A stretch of 64,000 nucleotides of DNA from contig NC_020908.1 in NCBI RefSeq assembly GCF_000155735.2, positions 439,001 through 503,000 on the forward strand, in the 5' to 3' direction. The notes below the pieces were generated by a model. It searched no databases, was not told the DNA's origin, and saw only the letters and a list, made by a program, of their open reading frames with translations. A program made the position numbers and the translations under genes. Numbering within the stretch: the stretch's first letter is position 1; each line of letters begins with the position of its first letter. Positions 34,567-44,090 of this stretch are shown piece by piece. This DNA is from Octadecabacter arcticus 238 (GTDB lineage: Bacteria; Pseudomonadota; Alphaproteobacteria; Rhodobacterales; Rhodobacteraceae).

Positions 34567-36168
34567 TTAACCGCGGCGCATCGCGGCTTTGAATTCTGAA
34601 ACCCGAAAGGCCCCGACAAGGCGGCCAATTACGAAATAGCCCGCGATGCCGACGATTACCACAAACGCCAAGGCGCCGTAGCGGATTGTCGCCATACCAA
34701 GCGCGGGACCGACCAGCAGCACGGTGTTCCACAATAGAACGCCCATCAGCACGGACGCCAACATAATCCGCCAAAGCCGTGATTTGAACCGTGCATCGAA
34801 CTGCGCGGCGTCGCCCATGGTGCGACTGCCGCGCCACAACAGCCAGACCATGACCCAGCCCGCCAGCGTGGTCGCAAGGGCGGCGGCGATGTAGCCGATA
34901 TAGATCGACAGACCAATCGCGACGCCTGCGTTCACAATCATCGCAACGGCGGCGTAATAGAACGGACGCTTGGTGTCGCCGCGCGCGAAATACAGCGGTT
35001 GCAGCGCTTTTTGCAGCACGAACGCGGGCAGTCCCAAACCGTAGACCATGACGGCCAGCGCAGTGGCGGCGGTGTCATCGGTATCAAACGCGCCACGTTC
35101 GAACAACACGCTGATGAGCGGCACGGGGATCACGATCAGCGCGACAGCGGCAGGGATTGTCAACGCCAGCGCCAATTCTGATGCGCGGTTAAAGGCGTTG
35201 CGCCCACCATCCAGATCGCCCGCCGCCAATCGACGGCTGAGATCGGGCAACAACACCACACCCAGTGCAATCGCAACAACGCCAAGGGGCAGTTGATACA
35301 GACGGTCGGCATACGACAGCCACGCAATCGCGCCGTCATAAAAGCTTGCCACTTGTCGACCCACCAACAGGTTGATCTGCACCACACCGCCCGCCAGCAT
35401 CGCAGGTGCAGCGATGATCGCCAGCTTGCGCAAATCCGGCGTCAGACGTGGCATTCGCAGTCGAAATGTGAACCCCGCACGCCGCGCTGCCCACCAGACC
35501 AGTACCAGTTGTGCAAGCCCCGCCAGTGGCACCGACAGCGCCAGCGTGTCGCCCACGCGCAGCCCCAACGCCTGACCCAACCCCATGCCCAAAGCGTCCG
35601 ATGCGGGCCGCCCCGTCATCGCCGTCACCAGCATCGCGACAATGAAAATCATGTTCAGCAACACAGGTGCAGCCGCCGCAGCAGCAAATCGACCGGTCGC
35701 GTTCAAAACGCCTGACACAAGGGCCGCGAGCGAGATGAACAAAATATATGGAAACGCGAGGCGGCCGTATTCGACTGCCAGATCGAAACGCTCATCGCCG
35801 TTGAAACCGGCGGCCATCATTAACACCAACCCGGGCATGAATATGACGCCCAGAGTCGTGAAAATCACGAGGACAAATGCCAGCCCCATAAAGGCGTCCT
35901 GTGCAAAGTCCTTGGCGTCCGCAGCGGCATCGGTGGAGTCCTGCAGTTTTTTTGAAAACATTGGCACGAAGGCCATGTTGAACGCGCCTTCGGCAAAAAA
36001 GCGGCGAAACATATTGGGCAAGGAAAACGCAACCAAGAACGCCTGCGCGACTGGGCCGGTGCCAAGATAGCCCGCGATCAGGATATCACGCACAAAGCCT
36101 AAGACGCGGCTGAGCAATGTCCAGACGCCGACGGTGAGAAAGCCGGAGATCAGGCGGATGGGTTTCAT
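34567..36168 (-). CDS. murJ: lipid II flippase MurJ
   Basis: This 533-residue, 14-helix MOP-superfamily transporter flips lipid II for peptidoglycan synthesis. The start at M-K-P-I-R-L-I-S has AGGA upstream. Signature segments: L-L-S-R-V-L-G-F-V-R-D near residue 20 and the F-R-R-F-F-A-E-G-A-F-N-M-A-F-V-P block near 55. The arginines of helix 2 needed for function are present. Essential gene, monocistronic here. Confidence 0.96.
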   Translation of the reverse strand: MKPIRLISGFLTVGVWTLLSRVLGFVRDILIAGYLGTGPVAQAFLVAFSLPNMFRRFFAEGAFNMAFVPMFSKKLQDSTDAAADAKDFAQDAFMGLAFVLVIFTTLGVIFMPGLVLMMAAGFNGDERFDLAVEYGRLAFPYILFISLAALVSGVLNATGRFAAAAAAPVLLNMIFIVAMLVTAMTGRPASDALGMGLGQALGLRVGDTLALSVPLAGLAQLVLVWWAARRAGFTFRLRMPRLTPDLRKLAIIAAPAMLAGGVVQINLLVGRQVASFYDGAIAWLSYADRLYQLPLGVVAIALGVVLLPDLSRRLAAGDLDGGRNAFNRASELALALTIPAAVALIVIPVPLISVLFERGAFDTDDTAATALAVMVYGLGLPAFVLQKALQPLYFARGDTKRPFYYAAVAMIVNAGVAIGLSIYIGYIAAALATTLAGWVMVWLLWRGSRTMGDAAQFDARFKSRLWRIMLASVLMGVLLWNTVLLVGPALGMATIRYGALAFVVIVGIAGYFVIGRLVGAFRVSEFKAAMRRG

Positions 36169-36355
36169 GTTTGTCCTGCTCGGATCGATGTTGTTGCGCA
36201 CCTTTTAAGGGTAATGGCGCACAAACTCTATGGCGAAGTTAGTCTGGGGTTTGCAGGAACTTACCCATGGCAGTCGAGATCCGTGCGGCGTCTTCAAGCA
36301 ATACCGTTCTCAGGAGCATGATTGCAGCAGGCCACAACTTTGCTGAAATCGCATC

Positions 36356-36397
36356 CCCATCGCAAGGCCAGAGGGAAGCCGGATCGGCCTTGCGGGG
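36356..36397 (-). terminator. hairpin after the DUF481 outer-membrane gene
   Basis: CGCAAGGCC (36361-36369) pairs perfectly with GGCCTTGCG (36386-36394). CCC/GGG pairs continue below a two-base bulge. It lies about 20 bp past the stop of the gene ending at 36415. No T-tract follows on the minus strand, so termination is plausible but not certain. Confidence 0.5.
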
Positions 36398-36414
36398 AAT
36401 GCAAACCCGCGCGT

Positions 36415-37251
36415 TTAGTTGAAGTTGTAGACCGCAGATACGCCGAAGGTGTTTTCGCCATCAGAGAAGCTGTTGTCGGTCTGATCGTTAAAGCGTGTTG
36501 CGTAAGACGTGCGCAGTGCAAGGGTATCTGTCAGCGCCACGTTCAAAGCCAAGTCATTGGACAATGTTGTCGCAAAGTCAGAGTAGATGACGTCTGTGTC
36601 GTTGGTGATATACACAGTGTCTGTCAACGACGCGTAAAGGTTCGACGAGATAGATGCCGCAGCTTCGTTAACTGTTGCACCACCGACGACTTCCGCTGCG
36701 CGGTAACCTGGGCCTGCCTGGATGGACCACTGTGTATCGTTGCTGTTGAAGATGCGGTAACCCACGCCAACACCGGCAAAAATATCTTGTGTGTATTCGC
36801 CAGCAGTTGTTGTCTGCTTGTCGATTGACACGTCAGTTTGGCCGTAAGCAAAAAAAGCGTCAGACAGGTTGCGGCGGTAGTCAACACCACCCAGAAAACG
36901 GTTTTCTGAGATGACGCCATTGTTTTCGCCGTAGGCATAAGATGCGTTTGTGTCGATACCGTTCACGCCGTCAAACCAGCCGTAGCGCAGGCCAACGCCG
37001 AGGTCGTTGGATGTGTCGCCGTCGTTGGATGTCGATGTGTAGCGCAGTGCGATGGAGCCGTAGTCGCCAAGCTCGCGGCCTTCAGTCCCGAATCCGGTGA
37101 GGTCGCGATCACGGTCGTCTTCCATTTGCTCGTCGAGGTCGTCGTTGAAAGTTTCAGCGGCACCTAGGTTGTCGAATGTTGTTGTTTGTGCGGCAACTGT
37201 TGTTGCTACGAAGCCTGCGATGACCGCGGCGAGGATCAAATTCGTGTTCAT
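36415..37251 (-). CDS. DUF481-like outer-membrane beta-barrel protein
   Basis: A 278-residue protein started at M-N-T-N-L-I-L-A-A, with AAGGAAG upstream. The signal peptide ends near A-A-Q at about residue 22. An acidic stretch (E-Q-M-E-D-D-R-D-R-D) follows. Then come amphipathic beta strands with alternating aromatic residues, ending in the terminal F-N expected of BAM-inserted barrels (V-S-A-V-Y-N-F-N). The YdiY/DUF481 family is likely; function unknown. Confidence 0.8.
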   Translation of the reverse strand: MNTNLILAAVIAGFVATTVAAQTTTFDNLGAAETFNDDLDEQMEDDRDRDLTGFGTEGRELGDYGSIALRYTSTSNDGDTSNDLGVGLRYGWFDGVNGIDTNASYAYGENNGVISENRFLGGVDYRRNLSDAFFAYGQTDVSIDKQTTTAGEYTQDIFAGVGVGYRIFNSNDTQWSIQAGPGYRAAEVVGGATVNEAAASISSNLYASLTDTVYITNDTDVIYSDFATTLSNDLALNVALTDTLALRTSYATRFNDQTDNSFSDGENTFGVSAVYNFN

Positions 37252-37425
37252 TGTGGTCTTCCTTTCCCAAAGAAGGTGACCCAAACTCTTTTCTGGCCTG
37301 ACATCAGGTCCAGCTCCAGAAGCGGGAGCATTTCTGCTGAGGGAGGGAATACAGAATACCAATGCATGAGGAAAATTCAAAATAATCATTTTTAAAGTGA
37401 TTTGTTGTTATGTGTCTTGGGCGCT

Positions 37426-38361
37426 TTATTCGTCAGCAACTTCGCCTAGAATATCAACGGTATCGCCGTCGGTGATGTCTCGTAATTGGTCGATGACGGC
37501 GCTGCTGTCGTCGTCGGCGACGACTACGGTGGCGGTCAATTCCGCTTCGGCGAGGCGGCGCAGGTCAGGATCGAGGTCTTCACGCCATACAGCCCAGACC
37601 GGATAGGGGAATCGTGGCGCGTCGGGCACAAGGTGCATCTGGCCACTGTCGATGTACTTCTTAACGTAACGCGCAGGCAGATAGGCGGACGCGCGGCGGT
37701 TAATGACATATTCTGCCACCATGGCACCCAGCACAAAACTCATCCCTGGATTGGTCAGATCGGGCAGGGCGAGCGCGTGGGCGCCGACAAATTCAGGCCC
37801 CCAATCGACAAAGACATAATTCTCCGCGACGCTGTCCATCGTGGCACCTGCGACGGACGACACAAGCACAAGATCCTCATCCATGAGGCGTTTTGCCTCA
37901 AGCCCGGGGCGCAGCTGCGGCATGTAAAGCAGGCCCACTTGCATCACGCCTTCGATCAAGAACCGGGTTAAGCGATCCGGCATCCCGAGTTCGGCGCGTA
38001 TATTCAGATCGGGTATTGCAACCTGCAAACGGTCCAGCCAGCGAAACCCCAACCTTGGCCACAATGAATACTGTGCCCCAATGGTCAGCGAACGGGTGAA
38101 GCCTTCGGGAATGGCGACCTGTTGGCGGGCCTCTTCCCAGACCCGGATCATCGACAGCGCGTAGCGTTCAAATTCGCGCCCCGCACTCGTTAGCTCCGCG
38201 CCCGCGCGCGATCGGGTGAACATCGGCTTGCCAAGGGTGTCTTCCAGTCGCCCGATGCGCAGCGACACCGCCGATTGCGTCACGTAAAGGCGATCCGCTG
38301 CGTTCACAAATGATCCGGTTGCCGCCACTTCGAGGAAGGTCTTGAGCAGGGTGATATCCAT
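37426..38361 (-). CDS. LysR-family transcriptional regulator
   Basis: A 311-residue regulator from M-D-I-T-L-L-K-T-F, with AAAGG upstream. The N-terminal winged HTH spans residues 1-60 (N-A-A-D-R-L-Y-V-T-Q-S-A-V-S-L-R-I). The effector-binding domain covers about 90-300. It has an acidic tail. It is divergent from the entericidin-like gene at 38501. The 139-bp space between them is the natural place for its operator. The target is unknown. Confidence 0.92.
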   Translation of the reverse strand: MDITLLKTFLEVAATGSFVNAADRLYVTQSAVSLRIGRLEDTLGKPMFTRSRAGAELTSAGREFERYALSMIRVWEEARQQVAIPEGFTRSLTIGAQYSLWPRLGFRWLDRLQVAIPDLNIRAELGMPDRLTRFLIEGVMQVGLLYMPQLRPGLEAKRLMDEDLVLVSSVAGATMDSVAENYVFVDWGPEFVGAHALALPDLTNPGMSFVLGAMVAEYVINRRASAYLPARYVKKYIDSGQMHLVPDAPRFPYPVWAVWREDLDPDLRRLAEAELTATVVVADDDSSAVIDQLRDITDGDTVDILGEVADE

Positions 38362-38500
38362 ATTGGGCCTTTCAAATAACACAATAACATATAACCAATA
38401 CTCGCTTTAACTACAATTATTTTGAATTTAACTTATCAAAGGGCATTCCTTATCTCCCCGACAGCGGCCCATGGTGGGTCTGCACTTCTTTGGGAGAAGA

Positions 38501-38638
38501 ATGATGAAAAAGACAATGATCATAATTGCGATGGCAACTCAGACCTTCGTTTCTGCCTGTGGCACAATTCAAGGCGTCGCCAGCGATACATACGGTGCAG
38601 GTAAATTTGTGGCCCGTCAGATCAGCGGCAATGAGTGA
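38501..38638 (+). CDS. entericidin-like small lipoprotein
   Basis: A 45-residue lipoprotein preceded by GGGAGAAG. The reading is M-M-K-K-T-M-I-I-I-A-M-A-T-Q-T-F-V-S-A-C, and the lipobox cysteine is residue 20. A short tail follows (GTIQGVASDTYGAGKFVARQ). The G-x-I-Q-G-V-A-x-D region resembles EcnA/EcnB-type entericidins, small envelope lipoproteins linked to stress. It is divergent from the LysR gene. It is too short for many gene finders. Confidence 0.75.
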   Translation: MMKKTMIIIAMATQTFVSACGTIQGVASDTYGAGKFVARQISGNE

Positions 38639-38668
38639 TAGCCAGACGGCTGGATTTCAGCCCATAAA

Positions 38669-38720
38669 AGACAGGAACTCGGTGTAACCTTAGCGTTTCG
38701 CCGGGTTTTCAGTCCTGTCT
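38669..38720 (-). terminator. probable intrinsic terminator of glnD
   Basis: Read on the minus strand, AGACAGGACT overlaps the glnD stop and pairs with AGTTCCTGTCT (one bulged base). TTTTATG follows immediately (complement of 38663-38669). The loop is long, about 31 bases, with weak inner pairing. The T-tract supports termination. Confidence 0.5.
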
Positions 38721-41518
38721 CAGGTCTTTGCCCGCTCGACACCTTGCACAATGGCTTCGTGCAGCTTGCGTTCCAGCGCGTCGCATTTTTCTTGCTCGTG
38801 GTATTTAAGACCAAACATGTTTTTGACGTAAAACGTATCCACGACCTGTTCGCCGTAAGTCGCGATGACGGCGCTGGCGATGTAGACGTTGGCGTTTGCC
38901 AGCGTGCGGGTCAAATCGTGCAACAGGCCAGGGCGGTCACGGGTGTCGACCTCGATGATGGTGTAAATCTCGGAGCCTTCGTTATCGAACGTAATCGACG
39001 TGCTTACCCGAAATGCGCGTTCGCGTTTCTTGATCTTGTCGCGATCTGCGAATGCCTCACGCGGGACAATGTCACCGTGCAGGGTGCGTTCGATCATTTT
39101 GCGCAGGCGGGGCAGGCGGGTTTCCTCAAAGGGGGTCCCATCGCTGTCCTGCACCCAGAAAGCTGCCGTCGCAAAACCGTCTTTGGACGTGAACGTGCGG
39201 GCATCCACGACGTTGGCCCCGACCAGCGACAACGCCCCGCACATGCGGCTGAAAATACCGGGATGATCGGCCATGGCAAAGCACACGCGCGTGGCGTCGC
39301 GGTCTTCGTCCGGTGTCAGTTTGATGCGCACTTCGTCATTGCCAAGCCCGCGCAGCATTTGCGCGAAATCCACATGGGCGGTGACGTGCATGCCCTGCCA
39401 ATAGGGCGGGTAGTGACGCGCGACTTCGGCCTTCAACGTTTTCTCATCCCAGTCGGGCAACGCGGCGCGCAAGTTCTTGCGGGCCTCCGTGCCCCGTTCA
39501 GTGCGGTTCAGTGCCTCCATGCCGTTTTCCAGCGCGAATTTGGTTTGGCGGTAGAGCGCGCGGATCAACACAGCCTTCCAGTTGTTCCAAGTGCCTGGAC
39601 CCACGCCGCGAATATCACACACCGTCAACACGCACAGCAGATTGAGCCGCTCAACTGTTTTTACCGCCTTGGCAAATCCCCGCACCGTGCGCGGGTCAGC
39701 GATATCGCGTTTTTGCGCCATATCCGACATCAAAAGGTGGTTTCGCACGAGCCATTCAACCGTGTCGCAATCCTTTTTGGACAGCCCCAATCGCGGCGCA
39801 ACTTTGCGCGCGATCTTGGCCCCAAGGATCGAATGATCCTCATCGCGCCCTTTGCCGATGTCATGCAGCAGCAGCGCCACATACAGCACCTTGCGGTTGA
39901 TCCCGCCCTTGAGGATCGACGCGGACACGGGCAGTTCTTCGTCCAGTTCAGCGCGTTCGATTTTCGCCAGATGGCTGATCGTCTGGATCGTGTGTTCGTC
40001 AACTGTGTAGTGGTGATACATGTTGAATTGCATCATCGCGACGATGGTTTCGAATTCCGGAATAAACGCGCCGAGTACACCGATTTCGTTCATCCGTCGC
40101 AGGCCGCGTTCGGGATTGCCGTGCTTGAGCATCAGATCGAGGAAAATGCGCTGGGCCTCTTTATTTTGGCGCACTGCGTCGTCGAAAAGATGCAGGTTCG
40201 CCTTGATCAACCGCAACGCATCGGGATGAATGAACGTGCCCGTGCGCAGGGCTTCCTCAAAAATCCGCAACAGGTTCAGCGGATCTTTCAAGAACGTCTT
40301 GGGCGTTTCCACTGTCAGGCGGTTTTGCTTGATTGCATAGGGTGCTTTGGCTTTTTTGGAGCGGCTGAACAAGCGCTGCAGCATCGGTTCCGCCTTCAGG
40401 TGCGCGGCCTCCTGGGCAGTCAAAAAGATGCGCGTCAATTCACCCACGTCGGTTGCGTGGCGGAAATAGTCTTGCATGAAATGTTCAACGGCCCGCCGTC
40501 CGCCTTTGTCAACATAGCCCATCGCCTCGGCGACATCGACTTGCATATCGAACGTCAACTGGTCCGCGGCGCGCCCCGTCAGCAAATGCAGATGGCAGCG
40601 CACGGCCCATAGAAACGAATGGGCCGCCTTGAATTCCAGGTATTCGTCCTCGGTAAAGACCTTATGGCGCACCAGTTCGGATGCGTCTTTCACACTGTGG
40701 ACGTATTTGCCGATCCAGTACAACGATTGCAGATCGCGCAGACCGCCTTTGCCCTCTTTGACGTTGGGTTCGACCATATAACGCTGCCCGCCCTGCTTGC
40801 GGTGGCGCTCTGTACGTTCTTGCAGTTTGGCTTCGATGAAATCGGGAATGGTGGACGCGAAAAGCTCTGTGCGTAGACGTTTGGTCAATTCAGCGGCCAA
40901 GCGTGCGTCGCCAACCAAAAACCGTTCTTCGACAAGGCTGGTGCGGATCGTATAATCTTCGCGTGCAAGGCGTAGACAGTCTTTGACGGTGCGGCTGGAG
41001 TGCCCGACCTTAAGTTTCAAATCCCACAGAATGTAGAGCATTGATTCGATCAAGCTCTCGGACCAAGGCGTCAACTTGTAGGGTGCCAGAAACAGCAAAT
41101 CCACATCTGAATGCGGCGCCATTTCGCCGCGACCGGACCCGCCAACCGCAATAAGGGACAGTCGCTCCGCTTCAGTCGGGTTCGGGTTGGGGTGCAAATG
41201 GGTGACCGCCAGCGCGAAGACCTCAATCACGATCGCATCCGTTAGCCACGCGTAGGCGCGGGTTGTGGGCACTGCATCAAACGGCGCCGCGATGAAGGCA
41301 GCCGCGATCTTGTCGCGCCCCTGTTCCATCGCGTCCTTGAACAGTGGAACGACCGCCTTGCGCCGCTCAGCCCCCGTTGTGCCAGCCTGTGCGATTGCAT
41401 CGCTGACAGCGCCACGCAATGCGAGCCGGTCGAGGATATCGTCCGGTGCGCAAATCAGGTCGTTGGGGACCGGTGTCAGGTTTAAATTTAGGGCCAGTTC
41501 AGGAACCGCCGCGCCCAA
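38720..41518 (-). CDS. glnD: [protein-PII] uridylyltransferase / uridylyl-removing enzyme
   Basis: The nitrogen sensor that uridylylates PII at low glutamine and removes UMP at high glutamine. Domains in order: nucleotidyltransferase (G-S-G-R-G-E-M-A-P-H-S-D-V-D-L), helical linker, HD hydrolase (L-L-H-D-I-G-K-G-R-D-E-D-H-S), and two C-terminal ACT domains (the second with R-P-G-L-L-H-D-L-T-R-T). The start is unclear. A TTG at 41518 gives about 932 residues and a 20-bp overlap with the upstream gene. An ATG at 41635 would add 39 residues and a 137-bp overlap. Confidence 0.93.
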   Translation of the reverse strand: MGAAVPELALNLNLTPVPNDLICAPDDILDRLALRGAVSDAIAQAGTTGAERRKAVVPLFKDAMEQGRDKIAAAFIAAPFDAVPTTRAYAWLTDAIVIEVFALAVTHLHPNPNPTEAERLSLIAVGGSGRGEMAPHSDVDLLFLAPYKLTPWSESLIESMLYILWDLKLKVGHSSRTVKDCLRLAREDYTIRTSLVEERFLVGDARLAAELTKRLRTELFASTIPDFIEAKLQERTERHRKQGGQRYMVEPNVKEGKGGLRDLQSLYWIGKYVHSVKDASELVRHKVFTEDEYLEFKAAHSFLWAVRCHLHLLTGRAADQLTFDMQVDVAEAMGYVDKGGRRAVEHFMQDYFRHATDVGELTRIFLTAQEAAHLKAEPMLQRLFSRSKKAKAPYAIKQNRLTVETPKTFLKDPLNLLRIFEEALRTGTFIHPDALRLIKANLHLFDDAVRQNKEAQRIFLDLMLKHGNPERGLRRMNEIGVLGAFIPEFETIVAMMQFNMYHHYTVDEHTIQTISHLAKIERAELDEELPVSASILKGGINRKVLYVALLLHDIGKGRDEDHSILGAKIARKVAPRLGLSKKDCDTVEWLVRNHLLMSDMAQKRDIADPRTVRGFAKAVKTVERLNLLCVLTVCDIRGVGPGTWNNWKAVLIRALYRQTKFALENGMEALNRTERGTEARKNLRAALPDWDEKTLKAEVARHYPPYWQGMHVTAHVDFAQMLRGLGNDEVRIKLTPDEDRDATRVCFAMADHPGIFSRMCGALSLVGANVVDARTFTSKDGFATAAFWVQDSDGTPFEETRLPRLRKMIERTLHGDIVPREAFADRDKIKKRERAFRVSTSITFDNEGSEIYTIIEVDTRDRPGLLHDLTRTLANANVYIASAVIATYGEQVVDTFYVKNMFGLKYHEQEKCDALERKLHEAIVQGVERAKT

Positions 41519-42716
41519 ACGATAGCGGTGCAGGATCAACGATTGCGATCTGGTTGTTGACGATTCGCGCCACGGCAAGTGCGCGTTGGTTGGACCCGTC
41601 TGGGCGCAGGCGGAAGATGCCCGTTGCACCAGCAAAACCAGACGCCCGTGTCAGGGATGCCGTGGTCAAAGCATTGCGATCACCCGTTGCGGCCAAGGCC
41701 CCGATTGCAGCAATACCGTCATAGGCAATGCTGGCCAGTGGATGCGGCGCGGTGCCGTAGGTCGCAATATAACGGCTGCGAAACGCGGCTTCGCGTCCAG
41801 CATCTGTCATTGCAAACATGCCACCCTGCATGGCGGGAAGGGCCGCAACTTGTGGGGTCGCGTCCCAACGTGTGATCCCGATGAGCGGTGTATTGGACGC
41901 CGATACGCCCCGATCTGTCAAAGACGTGGCAAGGATCGGCAGACCACCCGCAACGTTGTCGGTTACGAAAATCGCCTGTGCGCCGCTCGCATTTGTGGCC
42001 GCTGCGATCCCAGAGGCCCGCGCAAAAATACCGGCTTGGTTGAACGGATAAGTTTCAACGCCCGCGACTATCCCACCAGCCAAGCGGATAGACGTCGAGA
42101 TCGAATCTCGACCCACAGCGCCCGCAAGATCGTCCTGATGCACGATCATAAAGCGTCTTATGCCTTGGCTACCCGCATATCTGACCAGACGATCCGAGAT
42201 ATTGCCAAATGTGTTACCCAACACGAAAACATTGCCACCTGCGATTGCGGTGTTGTTGGAAAACGCCAAAACATTGACATTGGCCGATGCAACAGTGACG
42301 CCAACCGCATTGGCGCTGGCCGCATCAAGCGGGCCAAGGATGATCTGTGCGCCATCGGCAATGGCAGTCGCGGCCACTTGGCTCGCCAGTCCGGGATCGC
42401 GGGCTGTGTTGTAAACCCGCAGGTTGATTTCGACACCATTCAGGTCGGCAATCGCCATGCGCGCAGCGTTTTCAAGGCTCGCCGCGATGAGGCTGGCCTC
42501 GGCGGAATCGGAGCCACCGGGCACAAGCAGCGCGACTTGAACGGGCGCGCTTGGATCAATCGTTTGGCCAGAGTTGCCGCCCATATCCACAGTCGGAACC
42601 GGCAGATCACAGGCCGCCAGAAACGCCAGCGCGGCAAAGGCGAAAACGCGGGCTGCCAAGAGGCGCGGATCAAAGGCACGCAGGTTCGGTCTGACTCTGG
42701 GCAAACGAGCTAACAT
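41499..42716 (-). CDS. penicillin-binding protein activator (LpoA-like) / periplasmic binding-fold lipoprotein
   Basis: A 405-residue lipoprotein (basic start, lipobox L-A-A-C near residue 36) with a type 1 periplasmic-binding fold. V-A-L-L-V-P-G-G-S-D begins the domain, I-I-L-G-P-L-D-A-A-S-A-N is near 125, and I-A-Y-D-G-I-A-A-I lies towards the end. It resembles the C-terminal domain of E. coli LpoA, which stimulates PBP1A. The divergent rsmI-yraN pair is the conserved neighbour of lpoA-like genes, which favours this over a Leu/Ile/Val transporter. Confidence 0.82.
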   Translation of the reverse strand: MLARLPRVRPNLRAFDPRLLAARVFAFAALAFLAACDLPVPTVDMGGNSGQTIDPSAPVQVALLVPGGSDSAEASLIAASLENAARMAIADLNGVEINLRVYNTARDPGLASQVAATAIADGAQIILGPLDAASANAVGVTVASANVNVLAFSNNTAIAGGNVFVLGNTFGNISDRLVRYAGSQGIRRFMIVHQDDLAGAVGRDSISTSIRLAGGIVAGVETYPFNQAGIFARASGIAAATNASGAQAIFVTDNVAGGLPILATSLTDRGVSASNTPLIGITRWDATPQVAALPAMQGGMFAMTDAGREAAFRSRYIATYGTAPHPLASIAYDGIAAIGALAATGDRNALTTASLTRASGFAGATGIFRLRPDGSNQRALAVARIVNNQIAIVDPAPLSFGRGGS

Positions 42717-42801
42717 GGACTATTCACTTTCTCTTGGCGACGGGTGTCATCCCGCAGTATCTTTGGGCGCATCATAATGCGCAGGACGTGAGGGTCTAGG
42801 C

Positions 42802-43662
42802 ATGAATCACCGAACTATTCCCCTGACGGCGGGTCTATACTTGTGCGCCGTGCCAATCGGGAACGCGCGTGACGTAACGTTGCGGACGCTGGACATACTG
42901 GCAAGCGCGGATGTCATTGCCGCCGAAGACACCCGCAGCACACGTAAATTAATGGAAATTCATGGCATTTCCATCGGAAACCGACCGATGGTGGCGTATC
43001 ATGACCATTCAACGGCCACCGTTCGCGATCGTCTTCTGGCGGCAGTAAAAGAGGGCAAATCGCTGGCCTATGTCTCCGAGGCGGGCACGCCGCTTGTCGC
43101 CGATCCAGGGTATAAACTTGGCGTCGATATGCGGGCAGCGGGTCTGCCCCTAACAGCCGCACCGGGGGCGTCTGCTGTCTTGGCGGCTTTGACCGTGTCG
43201 GGGCTGCCGACAGACGCGTTCCACTTTGCCGGATTTCTGGCCAACACCACGACCGCACGGCGCAGCGGACTTGAAGGCCTCAAAGACCTGCAAGCGACGG
43301 TCGTTTTGTATGAATCCCCGAAACGTATTCACGCAATGTTAAGTGATTTGAGCGATGTGTTGGGCGAAGGGCGCAACGTGGTGATCTGTCGTGAGCTGAC
43401 CAAGAAATTCGAAGAGGTTCTTACTGGCACTGTGGCTAACGTATTGGACCAGATCGACGGTCGCACGTTGAAAGGCGAAATTGTCGTGCTCATTGATCGC
43501 GGCGACGTGGCCGTGATGAACGAAGACGATGTGAGAGAGGCTTTGATGTCGGCAATGCAAACCATGCGCGTGAAAGATGCCGCTACGGCTGTGGCCGGGG
43601 CTACGGGCATGGCGCGGCGTGATGTGTATCAATTGGCGCTAAGTTTGAAGGCTGAAACATGA
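42802..43662 (+). CDS. rsmI: 16S rRNA (cytidine(1402)-2'-O)-methyltransferase
   Basis: A 286-residue tetrapyrrole-methylase-fold enzyme. The N-terminal L-Y-L-C-A-V-P-I-G-N-A-R-D-V-T-L-R is followed by A-A-E-D-T-R-S-T-R-K, then E-A-G-T-P-L-V-A-D-P-G-Y and P-G-A-S-A-V-L-A-A-L in the SAM site. It methylates C1402 in the decoding centre. Its stop overlaps the yraN start by 4 bp. Confidence 0.95.
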   Translation: MNHRTIPLTAGLYLCAVPIGNARDVTLRTLDILASADVIAAEDTRSTRKLMEIHGISIGNRPMVAYHDHSTATVRDRLLAAVKEGKSLAYVSEAGTPLVADPGYKLGVDMRAAGLPLTAAPGASAVLAALTVSGLPTDAFHFAGFLANTTTARRSGLEGLKDLQATVVLYESPKRIHAMLSDLSDVLGEGRNVVICRELTKKFEEVLTGTVANVLDQIDGRTLKGEIVVLIDRGDVAVMNEDDVREALMSAMQTMRVKDAATAVAGATGMARRDVYQLALSLKAET

Positions 43663-44030
43663 ACGCAAAACAACAACGGGGCCAGACGGCCTATCATGCA
43701 GGAATGGCTGCCGAAGACATTGTGGCGGAACGCTACGCACGTTGTGGGCGTGCAGTGTTGGCAAAACGGTGGCGTGGATCGGCAGGAGAAATTGATCTTA
43801 TTGCTCGCGAAGGCGACATTGTCGTCTTTATTGAAGTTAAGAAAAGTAGCAGCCATGCGCAGGCCGCGACCCGCCTGACACGCCGGCAGATGGATCGAAT
43901 TTATGGCGCGGGATCAGAATTCTTGGCAACCCAACCGCGCGGGCAGTTGACCGATGTGCGTTTTGATCTGGCGTTGGTCGACGAAATGGGACGCATCAAA
44001 GTCATCGAAAACGCGTTCATGACGGCCTGA
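43659..44030 (+). CDS. YraN (UPF0102) family nuclease-fold protein
   Basis: A 123-residue protein with the family core G-x-x-A-E-D-I-V-A-E-R-Y near residue 14, A-G-E-I-D-L-I-A-R-E near 42 and V-F-I-E-V-K-K-S near 58. These residues (E, D and ExK) match a restriction-endonuclease-like fold. The cellular role is undefined. rsmI-yraN coupling (ATGA overlap) is widely conserved. Confidence 0.92.
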   Translation: MNAKQQRGQTAYHAGMAAEDIVAERYARCGRAVLAKRWRGSAGEIDLIAREGDIVVFIEVKKSSSHAQAATRLTRRQMDRIYGAGSEFLATQPRGQLTDVRFDLALVDEMGRIKVIENAFMTA

Positions 44031-44090
44031 CCATTGCGCTTGGCTTGGGGCGCGTCCATGTAGGATGCAACCTATGGACTGGATCTCGCT

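Noticed and set aside
36211..36324. Possible 35-codon gene between murJ and the DUF481 gene
   Set aside because: No ribosome-binding site and no recognisable feature.
38744..40612. Long open frame (about 620 codons) on the plus strand
   Set aside because: It lies entirely antisense to glnD, which has clear domains. The composition is typical of a shadow frame in GC-rich DNA.
41586..42713. Open frame of 375 codons on the plus strand
   Set aside because: Shadow of the PBP-activator gene; basic, low-complexity translation.
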